Assembly (NCBI GenBank): GCA_964503125.1
Contig: CAZCZE010000053.1
Coordinates: 44,262-108,261, forward strand
Source: FEN-1219 sp964503125
GTDB taxonomy: Bacteria > Pseudomonadota > Gammaproteobacteria > Steroidobacterales > Rariloculaceae
DNA: 64,000 nt
Reading direction: 5' to 3'
Positions 43,023-52,455 of this stretch are shown piece by piece. Below the pieces are notes generated by a model that was not told the origin of the DNA, searched no databases, and saw nothing but the letters and a program-made list of their open reading frames with translations. Position 1 is the stretch's first letter, and every line of letters starts with the position of its first letter. Both the position numbers and the translations under genes were made by a program.

Positions 43023-43796
43023 ATGCCGGAACGGCCGCTCCTCTCCGTCAACGGAGTCACGCTGCAATACCGGACGGGCGAGCAGCTCGTCACGGCGACC
43101 TATCGCGTGAGCTTCGACGTCATGAAGGCCGACCGCTTCGTCGTGCTCGGCCCGTCGGGCTGCGGCAAATCGACGCTACTCAAGGCGATCGGCGGCTACC
43201 TGCAGCCCGTCGAAGGCGAGATGCTGCTCAACGGCGAGCGCATCGGCAACCCCGGCCCCGATCGCGCATTTGTGTTCCAGGAATTCGATCAGCTGCTGCC
43301 GTGGAAAACCGTGTGCGATAACATCGTGTTCGCGCTGGTGGCGAGCGGCAAGCTCGCGAAGCACGCCGCCGTCGACCGCGCACGGCACTTCATCGCCAAG
43401 GTGGGCCTCACCAAATTCGCCGACAACTTTCCGCACACGCTGTCCGGCGGCATGAAGCAGCGCGTGGCCATCGCGCGGGCCATGGCCACGGAGCCGCAGA
43501 TTCTGCTCATGGACGAGCCGTTTGCCGCGCTCGACGCGCTGACGCGCGGCAAGATGCAGGAAGACTTGCTCGAGCTCTGGCAGGACACGAAGTTCACGGT
43601 GCTGTTCGTCACGCACTCGATCCCCGAGGCCATCCGCATCGGCAATCGCATCCTGCTGCTCACGCCGCACCCCGGCCGCGCCAAGGCCGAGCTCAACTGC
43701 GGAGGTCTCGACTTGCCCGGCGCCGGCGGCGAGCTCTTGTCGGCACGCATTCAACGTCTGTTGTTCGATCGCACGGGAGCCATCGCCGATGTCTGA
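43023..43796 (+). CDS. ABC transporter ATP-binding protein (TauB/SsuB-like)
   Basis: 257 residues. Walker A GPSGCGKST, Q-loop FVFQEFDQLLPW, signature LSGGMKQR and Walker B ILLMDEPFAALD are intact. The overall sequence fits the nitrate/sulfonate/taurine importer group. The permease gene overlaps its end by eight bases. A TATACT box lies only ten bases upstream of the ATG, implying a short leader. No binding-protein gene is adjacent; the lipoprotein at 16122 is a possible distant partner. Confidence 0.9.
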   Translation: MPERPLLSVNGVTLQYRTGEQLVTATYRVSFDVMKADRFVVLGPSGCGKSTLLKAIGGYLQPVEGEMLLNGERIGNPGPDRAFVFQEFDQLLPWKTVCDNIVFALVASGKLAKHAAVDRARHFIAKVGLTKFADNFPHTLSGGMKQRVAIARAMATEPQILLMDEPFAALDALTRGKMQEDLLELWQDTKFTVLFVTHSIPEAIRIGNRILLLTPHPGRAKAELNCGGLDLPGAGGELLSARIQRLLFDRTGAIADV

Positions 43797-44670
43797 CACG
43801 CCTGCAGCGGCCGCAACGCGGCCCGAGATACTGAACACGCCGAGCGCCGACGGGGCCGGCTTCGCGGTCGCGGCGCAGCCGCTCGGACTTTGGACCAAGC
43901 TCTACGGCAACGGGGCGTTGCGCAAGACGGCGCTGCTCGTGGCGCTCGCCGCGATCTGGGAAACGTACGCGCGCGCGCTCGACAACCCGCTGCTGTTCCC
44001 CACGTTCACCGACACGGTCGCCGCGCTGCTCTCAGGCATCGCGGCAGGCGAGATCCCGGCGGCCGGAATCTACACGCTGACGCTGCTGCTCAAGGGTTAC
44101 GTCGCCGGTTTGATATTCGCTGCGCTGCTCACGGCCTTCGCGAGCGTCTCGCGCATCGGCGCGGATTTGCTCGAGACGCTGACGGCGATGTTCAACCCGC
44201 TGCCGTCGATCGCGCTGCTGCCACTCGCGCTCATCTGGTTCGGGCTCGGCGATAACAGCGTCATCTTCGTGCTCGTCCATGCGGTGCTCTGGGCCGTGGC
44301 GCTCAACACGTTCGCGGGCTTCCGCGCGTTGTCGCCGACGCTGCGCATGGTCGGCCAGAACTACGGCCTATCGAGCATCGGCTACATCGTGCGGATTCTG
44401 ATTCCCGGCGCGTTCCCGAGCATTCTCACGGGGCTCAAGGTGGGCTGGGCGTTCGCGTGGCGCACGCTCATCGCCGCCGAGCTCGTGTTCGGCGTGAGCT
44501 CCGGCTCGGGGGGCTTGGGCTGGTACATCTTCGAGAACAAGAACCAGCTGCGCATACCCGAAGTGTTCGCGGGGTTGTTGACGGTGATCATCTTCGGGTT
44601 GTTCGTCGAGAACGTGGTGTTCCGGACGATCGAGCAACGCACCGTGAAGCGCTGGGGCATGCAGACCTAG
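43789..44670 (+). CDS. ABC transporter permease (TauC/SsuC-like)
   Basis: 293 residues with six predicted membrane helices and the BPD-transporter EAA-like loop near GLSSIGYIVRILIPGAFPSIL. The N-terminus carries an extra proline/alanine-rich cytoplasmic stretch before helix 1. It pairs with the ATPase encoded just upstream and would form the importer channel for a small organic acid or sulfonate. Neighbouring downstream genes (hydroxyacid dehydrogenase) hint at a hydroxyacid-type ligand, which is only inference. Confidence 0.9.
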   Translation: MSDTPAAAATRPEILNTPSADGAGFAVAAQPLGLWTKLYGNGALRKTALLVALAAIWETYARALDNPLLFPTFTDTVAALLSGIAAGEIPAAGIYTLTLLLKGYVAGLIFAALLTAFASVSRIGADLLETLTAMFNPLPSIALLPLALIWFGLGDNSVIFVLVHAVLWAVALNTFAGFRALSPTLRMVGQNYGLSSIGYIVRILIPGAFPSILTGLKVGWAFAWRTLIAAELVFGVSSGSGGLGWYIFENKNQLRIPEVFAGLLTVIIFGLFVENVVFRTIEQRTVKRWGMQT

Positions 44671-44698
44671 CGATTCGAGCGAGCGAGGCAACCTCTCA

Positions 44699-45853
44699 AT
44701 GGCATCGAGTCGCGGTCCTTCCTTCCGGCGAGCGTGGCTCGCCGCGGCCTGCTTGGCGGCAGCAACCCCGCTCGCCGCGCAACAACGCGACTGCGATGCG
44801 CTCTGCGCAGCCGGCGACGCGCTCGTCGAACGCTTCGAGCTGCGCGAGAGTGAGACGCCCGTGCGCGAGCGGCCGGACTGGGCGCCGCCGCGCAAGATCG
44901 TCGTCGCCGACGTCGCCGTCGCCGACGCGCTACGCCCGCGGGTACCCGGCGTCGAAGTCGTCGGCGTGGCGGGCCTGCGCAACTTCGCAGGGATGGCCGA
45001 GGTCATCGCCGACGCCGACGTGCTCGTGGGCCTCTGCACGCCCGAGCTCATCGCCCGCGGGCAGAAGCTGCGCTGGATCCAGTTGCTCAACGCCGGGGCG
45101 GACAGCTGCGCGACGATCCCGGCCGTCGCGCAGCGCGGCATTCTCGTCACGAACCTCCAGCGCATCCAGGGGCCGCACATGGCCGAGCACGCGATCGCGC
45201 TCATGCTCGCGCTCGCGCGCGCCTTGCCGGTCTACGCGTCCGAGCAGCACGCGGGCGCGTTCACGCGCGGCTTTCGCGAGCTGCGCGCCGAACGACCCTT
45301 CGAGATCGAAGGCAAGACCCTGCTCGTGGTCGGCTTGGGCGGCATCGGCACCGAGGTCGCGAAGCGCGCGCACGGGCTCGGCATGCACGTGGTCGCCACG
45401 CGCAACAGCGCCCGTTCCGGGCCCGACTACGTCGAGTACGTGGGCCTCGCCGACGAGTACGTCGAGCTCGCGCGTCGTGCCGACGTCGTCGTCAACGCCA
45501 CACCGCTGACTCCGGCGACGCGCGGCATGTTCGACGAGCGGTTTTTTGCGGCCGTCAAGGAAGGCGCGTTGTTCATCAACATCGGCCGCGGCGAGAGCGT
45601 CGTGACGGACGCGCTCGTCGCCGCCCTGCGCTCGAACCGTGTCGCAGGCGCGGGGCTAGACGTCACCGACCCCGAGCCGCTGCCGCCGGGCCACGCGTTC
45701 TGGACGATGGAGAACGTCATCATTACACCGCACATCGCCACGAGCTCGGACTTTCGCAACGAGCGCACGCTGACGCTCGTCGCGGAGAACCTGCGCCGCT
45801 ATGTGCGCGGCGACAAGCTGCTGTCCGTCGTCGATCTCGCGCTAGGCTACTGA
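44699..45853 (+). CDS. D-2-hydroxyacid dehydrogenase with N-terminal signal peptide
   Basis: 384 residues. The NAD-binding GLGGIGTEVAKRAHG and catalytic residues Arg (NIGRGE), Glu (DPEPLP) and His (ITPHIA) are all present. Unusually, the first 28 residues (RRAWLAAACLAAATPLAAQQ) look like a Sec signal with an AxA site, followed by a short cysteine-containing linker (DCDALCAAG). NAD(H) enzymes are normally cytoplasmic, so either the protein is exported and uses a periplasmic cofactor like glucose-fructose oxidoreductase, or the start is wrong; no later start fits as well. It follows the ABC permease by 28 bases. Confidence 0.82.
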   Translation: MASSRGPSFRRAWLAAACLAAATPLAAQQRDCDALCAAGDALVERFELRESETPVRERPDWAPPRKIVVADVAVADALRPRVPGVEVVGVAGLRNFAGMAEVIADADVLVGLCTPELIARGQKLRWIQLLNAGADSCATIPAVAQRGILVTNLQRIQGPHMAEHAIALMLALARALPVYASEQHAGAFTRGFRELRAERPFEIEGKTLLVVGLGGIGTEVAKRAHGLGMHVVATRNSARSGPDYVEYVGLADEYVELARRADVVVNATPLTPATRGMFDERFFAAVKEGALFINIGRGESVVTDALVAALRSNRVAGAGLDVTDPEPLPPGHAFWTMENVIITPHIATSSDFRNERTLTLVAENLRRYVRGDKLLSVVDLALGY

Positions 45854-45881
45854 AGCCGGCTAAATCGCTAGGAGCCTGCGA

Positions 45882-47123
45882 ATGCAACCCGCCGATCGAC
45901 TGCATGCCCTCGATGCCGTGCGCGCCTATGCGCTGCTGCTCGGCGTCGTGCTCCATTCCGCCGCGGCGTTCCTCGAGAACTTTCCGATGCCGATCTGGCA
46001 AGACGAGCCGAGCACGGTAGCGGCCGCCATCTACTACGTGATCCACATGTTCCGCATGTCGGCGTTCTTCCTGATCGCCGGGTTCTTCGCGCGCGTGCTC
46101 GTCGAGCGACGCGGCGTCAAGGCGTTCGTCAAAGACCGCGCCAAACGCGTCGCCGTGCCGCTGTTCCTGTTCGGGCCGGTCGTGCTGCTCTTGATCAGCG
46201 TGGGGTTCATGCTCGGCGCGCTGCCGCACGGGCTCGATTTCCTGCTGTCGCTCGCGCAAACCCCATCACCCGCGGCCGCGCCAGCAGCCGCGGAGACGCC
46301 GGCCGCCGCCGGCGGCGTCAACACCGCGCATCTATGGTTTCTTTACTATCTGTTGATCTTCTACGCGCTGGCGCTAGCGCTGCGCTGGGTCGTGAGCGCC
46401 GTGGACCGGCGCGGCATCCTCGCCGCGGCCGCCGACCGCATCGTCGCGTTCGTCATGCGTGGGCCGTGGGGCCCCGTGCTCATCGCGGTACCGATCGCGG
46501 CCTTCCTCTGGCAGCTCCCGACCTGGACCGAGTGGCTCGGGCTGCCGGCGCCCGTCTCGCTCGTGCCCGATCCGAGCGCGCTCGTCGGCTACGGCGTCGC
46601 CTTCGGGCTCGGCTGGCTGGTCAACCGACAAACCCCGCGGCTGCTCGCGCTCAGCAAGACGTGGCTCCTCTACCTCGTGTTGGCCGTCGCGCTCACGGTG
46701 TTCTGCCTCGCGACCATCGGGACGACGCCGCGCTGGCAGGGCCCGAATCTCGCGGGGCTCGATCGCGCGCTCTACACGGCCGCTTACGTCGTCGGAATAT
46801 GGTGCTGGATTTTCGCGTTCGTCGGAGCCGCGGTGCGCTTCTTGTCGAACCCGAGTCCCATCACGCGTTATCTCGCGGACGCGTCGTATTGGATCTATTT
46901 GCTGCACTTGGCCACGATCATTTTCTTTCTGACGCTGCTGCGGCCGTACGATTGGCACTGGAGCATCAAGTTCGCAATCATGATCGGCGGGTCGATGCCG
47001 ATCTTGCTCGTGACGTATCACTTTCTCGTGCGCTTCACGTGGATCGGCGCGATCTTGAACGGCCGCCGTCATCCGCGCCCCGCGCAACTGCCGCCGGCCG
47101 ATCCCGCGACCGCGCCGGGCTAG
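45882..47123 (+). CDS. Acyltransferase family 3 membrane protein
   Basis: 413 residues with about ten membrane segments. The opening RLHALDAVRAYALLLGVVLHSAAAF contains the family R and H residues used for acyl transfer (motif R-x10-H), and FRMSAFFLIAGFFAR follows. Such proteins O-acylate exported sugars or lipids at the inner membrane (OafA, MdoC). An Ala/Pro-rich loop interrupts the protein at about residue 130. The acceptor is unknown. It lies 28 bases after the dehydrogenase gene. Confidence 0.85.
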   Translation: MQPADRLHALDAVRAYALLLGVVLHSAAAFLENFPMPIWQDEPSTVAAAIYYVIHMFRMSAFFLIAGFFARVLVERRGVKAFVKDRAKRVAVPLFLFGPVVLLLISVGFMLGALPHGLDFLLSLAQTPSPAAAPAAAETPAAAGGVNTAHLWFLYYLLIFYALALALRWVVSAVDRRGILAAAADRIVAFVMRGPWGPVLIAVPIAAFLWQLPTWTEWLGLPAPVSLVPDPSALVGYGVAFGLGWLVNRQTPRLLALSKTWLLYLVLAVALTVFCLATIGTTPRWQGPNLAGLDRALYTAAYVVGIWCWIFAFVGAAVRFLSNPSPITRYLADASYWIYLLHLATIIFFLTLLRPYDWHWSIKFAIMIGGSMPILLVTYHFLVRFTWIGAILNGRRHPRPAQLPPADPATAPG

Positions 47124-47143
47124 CGGCCACCGCAACGCGCGGT

Positions 47144-48313
47144 CTAAAGCGGCGGCTCGACGCCCCAGCCCGGCTCGTCGCCGAGCAGCAGCACGCCCTG
47201 CTCGATCGTCTCACCGGTGCTGCGGCGCGTCCGGCGCCGGTCGAATGCGTACTCGAGCATGCGCACGGACTCGGGATGCACCGCCGTCGCGTGCAGGCTC
47301 GCGGCCGTCGAGATCGGGCCCGATGGATTGTGCGGCGACACCTCGATACTGCCCGCGCTCTGCGTCATGACGTCGAGCAACGGACCGAAGCCGCCCACGT
47401 GCTTCACGTCGGGCATGATGACGTGCACCCACCTGCGCGCCACGATCTCCTCGAACCGGGCGTTGCCCCAAAAGAGCTCGCCGGCGGCGAACCGCAAACG
47501 CGTGCGGCCCTCGAGCTCGGCGTACGCGGGCCCGAGGGCGAACGGCTCCTCGACCCAGTCGGGCATGAGGCGCTCGAAGCGCGGAATGAGCTCGACGAAG
47601 TCGCGCGGCGTGAAACGCTCGTGACACTCGACGCGCACGGCGAGCTCGGGGAATCGCTCGCGCAGGTCGGTAAGACGCGCGAACCCGGCCGCGCTCTTCG
47701 CAATCGCCTCGTCGGGCCCGTCGACGGCCTCGAACGGCGCGCACTTGAAGATCGCGAACCCCTGGTCGCGCACCTCGCCGACGACGGTGCGGTACTCGTC
47801 GGCCGTGCGGTCCTTAAGCGCGCGGTTGATGGTCGCGTAGAGCGGCAGCCCTTCGACCGGGGTCTTGGCCCTGAAGAGCTGCCACACAGGCACGCCCTCG
47901 CGCTTCGCGAGCAGCTCGTAGAGCGCCTGATTGAGCGCCGAGAATGCGGTTGCGGTCACGAAATCGGGAGCGAGCGTCGCGATCTCGCGCTCCTTGCGCG
48001 CCAAGCTCTCGAGCGACAAGTCGAAGCGCGCGTAGTGCCGCGCGAACAGTTCGGCGGCCACTTGCTTGCAGCGCTCGTCGTCCGTGCTGTGCGAGGCCTC
48101 GCCATAACCCGCGAGCACGCCGTCGCCGATCTCGAGCACGAGCCAGTCGCCCTTGAGCCGCAGAGCCGGGTGCCAACCGTCGGGATCGGGGATCGTCCGG
48201 AAGCGCAGCGCGAGGTCGCCTTGCGCGCGCAGCACCCGCGGCGCACCGAGCGCGACGCCCGCGGCCGCGGCGCGACCCACGAACGCGCGACGCGACAAGT
48301 CCGGCTGGCGCAT
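47144..48313 (-). CDS. Enolase-superfamily enzyme with Tat signal
   Basis: 389 residues. The N-terminus has SRRAFVGRAAAAGVALG, a twin-arginine signal. The barrel shows the general acid/base Lys in FAIFKCAPFE and metal ligands in RVECHERF, WVEEPFA and FAAGELFWG, then MPDVKHVGG. Mandelate-racemase/muconate-lactonising relatives abstract a proton alpha to a carboxylate. Export of such an enzyme by Tat is consistent with folded, Mg-loaded transport. The substrate is unknown. It converges with the acyltransferase gene. Confidence 0.82.
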   Translation of the reverse strand: MRQPDLSRRAFVGRAAAAGVALGAPRVLRAQGDLALRFRTIPDPDGWHPALRLKGDWLVLEIGDGVLAGYGEASHSTDDERCKQVAAELFARHYARFDLSLESLARKEREIATLAPDFVTATAFSALNQALYELLAKREGVPVWQLFRAKTPVEGLPLYATINRALKDRTADEYRTVVGEVRDQGFAIFKCAPFEAVDGPDEAIAKSAAGFARLTDLRERFPELAVRVECHERFTPRDFVELIPRFERLMPDWVEEPFALGPAYAELEGRTRLRFAAGELFWGNARFEEIVARRWVHVIMPDVKHVGGFGPLLDVMTQSAGSIEVSPHNPSGPISTAASLHATAVHPESVRMLEYAFDRRRTRRSTGETIEQGVLLLGDEPGWGVEPPL

Positions 48314-48497
48314 GACCGATCCTCTTGCGGCGAAGGCGCCCCAGCATAGCGGGCCGTCGGGTGCGCGAGAATCGCCGCGGGGTCCCCCAGCGCCGCGGCG
48401 CGCCGCAGCGAGCGGCGGACTCTATACTGCGCTCCGGGCCGGGGCGCCGAGAGCGCATCTGCCCGCGACCGCCCGAACGGATGGAGTGAACCGCACG

Positions 48498-49283
48498 ATG
48501 ACTACTCGATTCCCCGCCTTGCGCCACGCCTGCGTCCTCGGCCTGCTCGCGACCGCGGCCTGTGCGCCACCGGGCCAGGACGACGCCGCGACCACCGCGG
48601 CGGCCCCTGCGCATCCGGACCTCTCGGGCGTCTGGATGGCGTTCGCCGTCGAGAACCCCGCGGGCGGCGGCAACCAACCGCAGCACTCGGCCGAGGGGCG
48701 CGCCAGGCTCGAGGCGTTCGCCGCGCAATTCACCTCGATCCCGGAGACGGGCGCCTGGTGCTACGGCACGGGCATGCCGAGCGCGATGCTGTCGACGGTG
48801 TCGTATCCGATCGAGATCGTCCAGAACGCGTCGCGGCTCGTGATGCTCGCCGAGCTCGAGATGCAGGTGCGGCGCGTCTATCTCGACGGCCGGCCCCACC
48901 CCGACGACTTCCTGTCGACGGGCGTCGGTCACTCGGTCGGCACGTGGGACGGCGACACGCTCGTCATCGACACGACGCTGTTGTCCGAGTGGCACGTGCG
49001 CCCGTGGCCGAAGACGGAGCAGACACACATCATCGAGCGCGTGTATCTCACGAAGCTCGGCGACATCACGGCCCGCGCCACGGGGTTCGTCGCGACCGTC
49101 GAGAAGCCGGTCAACGACGACGTGCTCGTCGTCGAAATGACGCTGACCGACCCCAAGCTCTACGAGGGCCCGCAGCGGCGCACGGCCTACTACCAGCGCA
49201 TGTCGGACACGGCGACACTCGAGTACGCGTGCTCGGGGGAGCACTGGCTCGAGGCGCTTGAGAAAAATCGGGTTTCGCGGTAG
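48498..49283 (+). CDS. Lipoprotein paralogue of the protein at 1279-2055
   Basis: 261 residues with a lipobox (ATAAC). It shares LSGVWM, VYLDGRPHP, GTWDGDTLVID and LTDPKLYEGP with the minus-strand protein at 1279-2055. The ATG at 48498 was chosen so that the signal is N-terminal; the open frame upstream is shadow. A TATACT box sits at 48423-48428. It is probably on the outer or inner membrane facing the periplasm. Function is unknown, and no DUF6152 gene is next to this copy. Confidence 0.72.
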   Translation: MTTRFPALRHACVLGLLATAACAPPGQDDAATTAAAPAHPDLSGVWMAFAVENPAGGGNQPQHSAEGRARLEAFAAQFTSIPETGAWCYGTGMPSAMLSTVSYPIEIVQNASRLVMLAELEMQVRRVYLDGRPHPDDFLSTGVGHSVGTWDGDTLVIDTTLLSEWHVRPWPKTEQTHIIERVYLTKLGDITARATGFVATVEKPVNDDVLVVEMTLTDPKLYEGPQRRTAYYQRMSDTATLEYACSGEHWLEALEKNRVSR

Positions 49284-49366
49284 CGGAAGGGCCCGCGTTG
49301 CGGAAACCCGAGCGAGCAAGGCTCGCGGCCTTACGTCAAACTGGGTGCTTAAGGGGTTGGGTCGCA

Positions 49367-49411
49367 GAATGGTCATCTCGGTTTGGGTATTCGGTGACCA
49401 TTCGCTATACT
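49367..49411 (+). promoter_or_regulatory. Promoter with overlapping 9-bp inverted repeat
   Basis: A -35-like TTGGGT (49383-49388) and -10 TATACT (49406-49411) are 17 bases apart. GAATGGTCA (49367-49375) and TGACCATTC (49395-49403) form a perfect inverted repeat whose right arm lies between the two boxes. A dimeric regulator binding there would block transcription. The site precedes the DUF1552 gene, which has GGTGGAGG before its ATG. Confidence 0.5.
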
Positions 49412-49452
49412 TTTCAGTTGCTTAAAGGCCAACGCCCGGTGGAGGAATCGGC

Positions 49453-50781
49453 ATGTTCATCAGCAAGAGACACCTGCCCCGCCGCACGTTCCTGAAAGGT
49501 ATCGGCGCGACGGTGGCCTTGCCGTTGCTCGACGCCATGGTTCCGGCCTTCGCCGCCACGGCGCCGCGCCGGCCGCGACTCGGTTTCGTCTACGTGCCGC
49601 ACGGCATGGTCATGCGGCGCTTCACGCCGGACACGGCCGGCAAGGGCTTCGTGTTCAAGGACATCGCGAAGTCCCTCGAGCCCTACCGCGATCGCCTGAG
49701 CATCGTGAGCCGCTTGCACCACCGCGCCGCCGACTCGACGGCCGTCCATTCGTTGAGCCCGACGACGTGGCTCTCGGGCGTGCGGCCGAAGCCGACGCAG
49801 GGCGTCGACGCCTATGCGGGTGTCACGGCCGACCAGATCGCCGCGAGCGTCATCGGTCAGGACACGCTGTTGCCGTCGATGGAGTTGGCCACGGAGGATC
49901 ACTCGGGTCTCATCGGCGCCTGCGACCGCGACTACGGCTGCATCTACATGAACACGCTGTCGTGGCGCACGCCGACGACGCCGATGCCGATGGAGATCAA
50001 CCCGCGCAAGGTGTTCGAGCGCATGTTCGGTCAGGGCGACAGCGAAGCTACCCGGCTCGTGCGCCGGCAGGAGGACCGCAGCATCCTCGACGCCGTCACG
50101 ACGCAGGCCACGGGCCTGCAAAACCGCTTGAGCTCGCACGACCGTGCGACGCTCGACAACTACCTCGAGGGCGTGCGCGAGATCGAGCGCCGCTTGACGC
50201 GCGCCGAGTCGCAAGTCGCCGCCAATGCCGACATCGTCATTCCGGAAGCACCGTCGGGCATCCCGTTCGAGTACGAGGAGCACGTGCGGCTCATGTTCGA
50301 TCTGCTCGCTCTCGCCTACAGCGCCGACATCACGCGCGTGTTCACGTTCATGATGGCGCGCGAAGTCAGCAACCGCACGTACACCCAGGTCGGCGTCACC
50401 GAAGGTCATCACGCCGTCTCGCACCACCAGAACAAAGCCGAGCAGCTCGACATGCTCGCGCGCATCCAAGCCTTCCACATCGGGCTGTTCGGCGAGTTCT
50501 TGGCGAAGCTCGACGCCACGCCCGACGGCGACGGCTCGTTGCTCGACAACTCGCTGCTTCTCTACGGCAGCAACATGAGCAACAGCAACGCTCACGACCA
50601 CTATCCGCTGCCGAACGTCCTCGTCGGCGGCGGCAGCGGCCGAATCAAGGGCGGCCAGCACATCGTCTGCGAAGACCACGCGCCGCAAACCAACTTGCTT
50701 CTGACGATGCTCGACAAGATCGACGCAGGCGTCGAGTCGCTCGGCGACAGCACGGGCACGATCGCCGAGCTCGCCACGTGA
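49453..50781 (+). CDS. DUF1552 family Tat-exported protein
   Basis: 442 residues. The N-terminus HLPRRTFLKGIGATVALP is a Tat signal. The body contains RRPRLGFVYVPHGMVM, IVSRLHHRAADSTAVHS and GDGSLLDNSLLLYGSNMS, found in DUF1552 proteins, which are probably metal-dependent, phosphatase- or sulfatase-like periplasmic enzymes. In planctomycetes and many proteobacteria they are paired with DUF1592 cytochrome proteins; no DUF1592 gene is present here. It is followed, with a one-base stop/start overlap, by an ankyrin-repeat gene. Confidence 0.88.
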   Translation: MFISKRHLPRRTFLKGIGATVALPLLDAMVPAFAATAPRRPRLGFVYVPHGMVMRRFTPDTAGKGFVFKDIAKSLEPYRDRLSIVSRLHHRAADSTAVHSLSPTTWLSGVRPKPTQGVDAYAGVTADQIAASVIGQDTLLPSMELATEDHSGLIGACDRDYGCIYMNTLSWRTPTTPMPMEINPRKVFERMFGQGDSEATRLVRRQEDRSILDAVTTQATGLQNRLSSHDRATLDNYLEGVREIERRLTRAESQVAANADIVIPEAPSGIPFEYEEHVRLMFDLLALAYSADITRVFTFMMAREVSNRTYTQVGVTEGHHAVSHHQNKAEQLDMLARIQAFHIGLFGEFLAKLDATPDGDGSLLDNSLLLYGSNMSNSNAHDHYPLPNVLVGGGSGRIKGGQHIVCEDHAPQTNLLLTMLDKIDAGVESLGDSTGTIAELAT

Positions 50782-52271
50782 TGCACATCGGGCCGGCCCG
50801 CCTACTGACCGCGCTATCGTTGCTGCTGGCCGCAGCAGCTTTCATCGTGCTGACGCTCCATCGCGGCGAGCGCGCGACAGCGACCGTGCTCGCGCACGAC
50901 GCCGCGGGGGTCGCCGCCGGCGCGGCCGACGGCACGACCGAGCTGCACTGGGCCGTGCGAGCGAGCGATAGGGAGCTCGTCGAGCGCTTGCTGCGCGCGG
51001 GCGCCGACGTCGCCGCCGCCAATCGCTACGGCGTAACGCCGCTCAAGCTCGCCGCCGTCAACGGCGATGCGCTGATCCTGGAAGAGCTGCTCGATGCGGG
51101 CGGCGATGCGAATGCGGCGGGCGCGGACGGCGAGACGCTGCTCATGACGGCAGCGCGCGGCGGCCACGTCGAGGCCGCACGCCTCCTGCTCGCGCGCGGC
51201 GCCGAGGTCGATGCGCGCGAAACGTGGCACGGTCAGACCGCGCTCATGTGGGCCGCGGCGCAGGGCCACCCCGAAATGTTGCGCGAGCTCATTGCGCACG
51301 GCGCCGACGTCAACGCGCGCTCCCACCACGAGGAGTGGGAACGGCAGGTCACCTCCGAGCCGCGCGACAAATGGCTGCCGCCGGGCAGCTTGACGCCGCT
51401 GCTCTTCGCGGCGCGCGAGAATTGCCTCACCTGCTTGCCCGTGCTCATCGAGGCCGGCGCCGACCGGAACGCGACGACCCCCGACGGCATCAGTGCGGTC
51501 GTCCTCGCGCTCATCAACGGCCACTTCGACGTGGCCGGCGCTCTGCTCGAAGCCGGCACCGACCCGAAGCTCGCCGACGTCACCGGCCGCACGGCGCTCT
51601 ACGCCGCCATCGACTTCAACACGATGGTGAAATCGAACCGGCCGGCGCCCAAAGTGCTCGAGAACCGCTTGACCGGCCTCGACGTGGCGCGTCTCGCGCT
51701 TACGCACGGCGCCGACGTCAACGCGCTGCTCAAGCGCCTGCCGCCCTATCGCGCCAAGATCGACCGCGGCAACGACACCATGCTCGGCGGCGGCACTACG
51801 GCGTTCCTGCGCGCCGCGAAAGCCGGCGACTTACCGGCCATGAATTTGCTGCTCGAGCACGGCGCGGACCCGACGCTCGCCCCGACGCGCAGCCGCATCG
51901 ACCCGCTCATGGCGGCCGCGGGCCTCGGCACGGCCGAGCAAGACACGACAGGTCGCTCGAAGACTCAGGCGCAAGCCATTGAGGCCATTCAACTCTTGAT
52001 CGACGAAGGCCTCGACGTCAACGCCCAGGCCAGCGACGGGCAGACGGCGCTCCACGGCGCCGCGATGCAGGGCTTCGACGACGTCATCCAATTCCTCGTG
52101 ACCAAGGGCGCCCGTCCCGATGTAGCGGACCAAGACGGCTTTACGCCGCTCGACGTCGCGCTCGGCAAGGCCGGGGGCTTCGGTTTCACGGGGCGGGAGG
52201 GCGTGGTGCGCGAGGGTACGGCGGCACTACTGCGCGAGCTCATGGCCGCCAACGCCGCCGGCACGCACTAG
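50781..52271 (+). CDS. Ankyrin-repeat protein, exported
   Basis: 496 residues with an N-terminal signal or anchor (LLTALSLLLAAAAFIVLTL). At least eight ankyrin repeats are visible, e.g. DGTTELHWAVRASDRELVERLL, GVTPLKLAAVNGDALILEELL, GQTALMWAAAQGHPEMLREL, STPLLFAAREN-type and DGQTALHGAAMQGFDDVIQFL. A break near residue 200 and at 290-330 carries non-repeat inserts. The ATG overlaps the DUF1552 stop. Repeats of this kind bind protein partners, so it may be an accessory to the DUF1552 enzyme in the periplasm. Confidence 0.85.
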   Translation: MHIGPARLLTALSLLLAAAAFIVLTLHRGERATATVLAHDAAGVAAGAADGTTELHWAVRASDRELVERLLRAGADVAAANRYGVTPLKLAAVNGDALILEELLDAGGDANAAGADGETLLMTAARGGHVEAARLLLARGAEVDARETWHGQTALMWAAAQGHPEMLRELIAHGADVNARSHHEEWERQVTSEPRDKWLPPGSLTPLLFAARENCLTCLPVLIEAGADRNATTPDGISAVVLALINGHFDVAGALLEAGTDPKLADVTGRTALYAAIDFNTMVKSNRPAPKVLENRLTGLDVARLALTHGADVNALLKRLPPYRAKIDRGNDTMLGGGTTAFLRAAKAGDLPAMNLLLEHGADPTLAPTRSRIDPLMAAAGLGTAEQDTTGRSKTQAQAIEAIQLLIDEGLDVNAQASDGQTALHGAAMQGFDDVIQFLVTKGARPDVADQDGFTPLDVALGKAGGFGFTGREGVVREGTAALLRELMAANAAGTH

Positions 52272-52455
52272 CCACGCCGTTGCAAAAGGGGTGGCCGGCT
52301 CCCATAGTTGGGACCGCGTCGGCAGCCGTCATCGCACATAACGGCCGCCGAGCGAAAAAACGAGACACGACAACCATTAACGGCAACAGGTCACGTGTTA
52401 AAACCTCCGGCCGAAGGGTCGGACAACCCGGGTCGATCGCGGGGGTAGCGAGGAT

